From contig DHDG01000053.1 in assembly GCA_002399265.1 (NCBI GenBank), positions 1 through 7,677 on the forward strand: DNA of 7,677 nucleotides. Direction: 5' to 3'. The notes beneath the pieces are model-generated. The model had not been told where the DNA came from, made no database searches, and saw only the letters and a list, made by a program, of their open reading frames with translations. Source of the DNA: Firmicutes bacterium UBA4882. GTDB lineage: Bacteria > Bacillota > UBA4882. How positions within the stretch are numbered: the first letter of the stretch is position 1; the number at the start of each line of letters is the position of its first letter. A program made the translations under genes and the position numbers. Below are positions 5,800-7,677 of the stretch, one piece after another.

Positions 5800-6471
5800 A
5801 TGGTTGAATCGATGCGTATCATTGATCTTTCCAAGATAATTAACCCGCAAACCGCCGTCTACCCCGGTGATGCCAAAGTGCATTTTGAAACGGAAGCCTC
5901 TTTTGATGAGCAAGGCTATTGCCTTACCAGGATGCATTTAAGCACGCACACAGGCACGCATATTGATGCGCCGCGCCACTTCCTGAAAGAGGGCTGTGGA
6001 GTCACAGGTTTGGCTCTGGAGGCTTTTGTTGGCCCGGCAGTGTTATTGGACCTGAGGCCGCTGATGCTCCAACCTGGCCGGGAAATAACGCCTCAAACAC
6101 TGGAGCCCCATCGGGATGCCTTTCAGCGGGGCGCACGGGTAATCATCAACACCGGCTGGACGGAGATTTGCCCGCCGGACGCAGCGGATCATTTTACAGA
6201 TCATCCTGTTTTCACACCGCAGGCCATCCACTGGATTGCTGACCGACGTCCGTTGCTGGTTGGCATGGATTTACCGTCACCGCATTCGCAGCTGCAACGC
6301 GCCACCCATGAGCCCCTCCTGAGGGCGGGCATTGTACTGCTGGAAGGCCTGATTAACTTGAGCAGCCTGCCCCGAGAGTTTACGCTGATTGCCTTGCCTT
6401 TGGCGCTTGAGAATCTGGACGGTTCTCCGGTGCGGGCGGTTGCCATGATTCCCCCAAGACTTCCCAGATAA
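5800..6471 (+). CDS. Cyclase-family metal hydrolase, kynurenine formamidase-like
   Basis: The 223-residue protein carries the signature of the cyclase/KynB family (Pfam PF04199): THTGTHIDAPRH (49-60), with His50, His54, Asp56 and His60 as predicted metal ligands. A second cluster has His170 and Glu182, matching the later His and Glu of KynB in both order and twelve-residue spacing. The N-terminal IIDLS and VYPGD segments are also typical. Members hydrolyse N-formylkynurenine, isatin or related amides and ring compounds, using Zn2+ or Mn2+. No tryptophan-degradation gene is nearby, so the substrate is unknown and I assign no symbol. The start is uncertain: ATG 5800 begins one base after the CDF stop and is used here, while ATG 5812 (219 residues, starting MRIIDLS) fits the usual family start as well. 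Neither has a strong ribosome site, which fits translational coupling to the CDF gene. Predicted to be cytoplasmic. Confidence 0.9.
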   Translation: MVESMRIIDLSKIINPQTAVYPGDAKVHFETEASFDEQGYCLTRMHLSTHTGTHIDAPRHFLKEGCGVTGLALEAFVGPAVLLDLRPLMLQPGREITPQTLEPHRDAFQRGARVIINTGWTEICPPDAADHFTDHPVFTPQAIHWIADRRPLLVGMDLPSPHSQLQRATHEPLLRAGIVLLEGLINLSSLPREFTLIALPLALENLDGSPVRAVAMIPPRLPR

Positions 6472-6476
6472 GGTGG
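6470..6476 (+). promoter_or_regulatory. Ribosome binding site of the MFS gene overlapping the cyclase stop
   Basis: AAGGTGG begins within the TAA stop codon of the cyclase gene (6469-6471) and is seven bases before ATG 6484. This arrangement suggests coupled translation within one transcript and fixes the MFS start. Confidence 0.7.
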
Positions 6477-6483
6477 CGTTCGG

Positions 6484-7656
6484 ATGAGCAATATCATTCT
6501 GCTTGGCATTGTAAGCTTCATGACGGATCTTAGTTCAGAGATGGTTTATCCAATCATTCCGTTATACCTCACGGCTGTCTTTGGAGCCACTCCGGCAATT
6601 GTCGGCCTCATTGAGGGAATTGCCGAAAGCCTGGCTAGTCTGCTTAAGGTTTTTAGCGGCTATTGGGCAGATCGCTATAAGAATAAAAAGAGGCTGACTT
6701 TGATTGGGTACTCAGCGTCATTTTTCTATAAGGTTGCTCTACTATTAGCTGCTTCATGGCCAGGCGTCCTGGCGGCTCGCATTGTGGATCGCGTCGGGAA
6801 GGGGATTCGTACTGCGCCCCGCGATGTGCTCATTGCCGAAAGTGCAAATGCCAAAAAGCTGGGTGGCTCTTTTGGACTGCATAAAATGCTGGACATGCTC
6901 GGATCCGCGTTAGGAATTTTGGCATCCTATTTTTTATTGAGGATCAGTGCTGGTGGCAGTGCCAATATCGTTGGCTACCGCCGGATCTTCCTGATCTCAA
7001 CGGTTCCTGCTGTGTTAGGTGTTCTGGCACTGCTACTGGTCAAAGAGCGCAAAAGCAAGAGTGCTCCAACACGAAAACTAAGTCTCAATTTCAGAACACT
7101 GGATGGTCGACTGAAAGCCTTTCTGATTATTGTTTTCCTGTTCACCTTAGGCAACTCATCCAATGCTTTTTTACTTCTCCGCGCAAGCAGCGTCGGCTTT
7201 GACGCACAATCAGTGATTCTGATGTATTTTCTGTTTAATATCGTGGCATCACTATTGGCTTACCCCCTCGGGAGACTTTCCGATCGAATCGGGCGCCGTG
7301 CATTGCTAGTTGGCGGCTATCTGATTTATGGCCTCGTCTATATCGGATTTGCCTATGTGACGACAAGGGCGGGGATGATTGCGCTGTTTGCCGCCTATGG
7401 AATATATACCGCCATGACGGCCGGTACCGAGAGAGCATTGATTACTGAAATAGCGCCTGCTAATCTGAGGGGAACGATGCTGGGCTTGCATGGTACGCTC
7501 GTTGGCATCGGCTTATTGCCAGCCTCATTGATCGCCGGCTTTCTCTGGAATACCTTTGGAGCAGCGGCACCCTTCCGGTTTGGCGGTATTCTTGGACTGG
7601 CAGCTGCTGTGGCTGTCGCGTTTGTGCTCAACCGCCGTTTTGAGGTGCGAGCCTAG
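6484..7656 (+). CDS. MFS transporter, probable efflux permease
   Basis: The 390-residue protein is almost wholly hydrophobic and fits about twelve membrane segments. The major facilitator motif A appears twice: GYWADRYKNKKR (59-70) between segments 2 and 3, and the clearer PLGRLSDRIGRR (261-272) at the pseudo-symmetric place between segments 8 and 9. DRVGKGIRTAPRD (102-114) is a conserved cytoplasmic stretch of a bacterial MFS group resembling drug or metabolite efflux proteins. The N-terminus (SFMTDLSSEMVYPIIPLYL) is typical of the same group. The substrate cannot be deduced. Its place right after the cyclase suggests export or uptake of that enzyme's substrate or product, but this is inference. 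The gene is complete and ends 21 bases before the window edge. A short GAGC/GCTC stem followed by five T (7649-7669) may be part of a terminator, but the stem is too small to call. Confidence 0.92.
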   Translation: MSNIILLGIVSFMTDLSSEMVYPIIPLYLTAVFGATPAIVGLIEGIAESLASLLKVFSGYWADRYKNKKRLTLIGYSASFFYKVALLLAASWPGVLAARIVDRVGKGIRTAPRDVLIAESANAKKLGGSFGLHKMLDMLGSALGILASYFLLRISAGGSANIVGYRRIFLISTVPAVLGVLALLLVKERKSKSAPTRKLSLNFRTLDGRLKAFLIIVFLFTLGNSSNAFLLLRASSVGFDAQSVILMYFLFNIVASLLAYPLGRLSDRIGRRALLVGGYLIYGLVYIGFAYVTTRAGMIALFAAYGIYTAMTAGTERALITEIAPANLRGTMLGLHGTLVGIGLLPASLIAGFLWNTFGAAAPFRFGGILGLAAAVAVAFVLNRRFEVRA

Positions 7657-7677
7657 CCGAGCTCTTTTTCAGCCGAG

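Noticed and set aside
7649..7677. Terminator or direct repeat (AGCCGAG twice) at the window end
   Set aside because: The stem before the T run has only four pairs and the sequence is cut off, so neither reading can be tested here.

Overview
The window looks like ordinary chromosomal DNA from a low-to-mid GC Firmicute. A member of the Negativicutes (Sporomusa/Pelosinus-like) is my best guess. The reasons are the tRNA-Lys 3' end, strong AAAGGAGG-type ribosome sites, several TTG/GTG starts, a lipobox lipoprotein and a CshA-like DEAD-box helicase. The lineage is an inference; no marker gene here fixes it.

Layout. Bases 1-41 are the 3' end of a tRNA, probably tRNA-Lys, followed by an intrinsic terminator. 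A small lipoprotein gene on the minus strand (192-530) faces it and ends at its own hairpin terminator (118-146). An intergenic stretch of about 300 bases separates it from a divergent, full-length DEAD-box RNA helicase (856-2370). Next comes a membrane-anchored alpha/beta hydrolase (2514-3602, TTG start) with its own -10 box and a 29-base imperfect inverted repeat upstream. A LigB/extradiol-dioxygenase-fold protein on the minus strand (3627-4463) converges on the hydrolase.

The right half (4608-7656) is a compact three-gene plus-strand cluster: a cation diffusion facilitator (CDF) transporter, a kynurenine-formamidase-like cyclase 1 base downstream, and an MFS transporter 12 bases further on. 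The tight spacing, with the MFS ribosome site overlapping the cyclase stop codon, suggests one operon. The cluster is divergent from the LigB-like gene across a 144-base region holding overlapping candidate promoters, a 9-base direct repeat and a leader hairpin.

Most noteworthy points: the CDF carries the N-x-x-x-D / D-x-x-x-D metal-site pattern expected of manganese exporters and has two tandem C-terminal domains instead of one. The LigB-like protein has Trp where relatives have the His of a D-H-G motif. The pairing of a metal exporter, a metal-dependent cyclase and an MFS transporter in one operon has no obvious textbook function. I see no CRISPR array, insertion sequence, phage gene or defence system.
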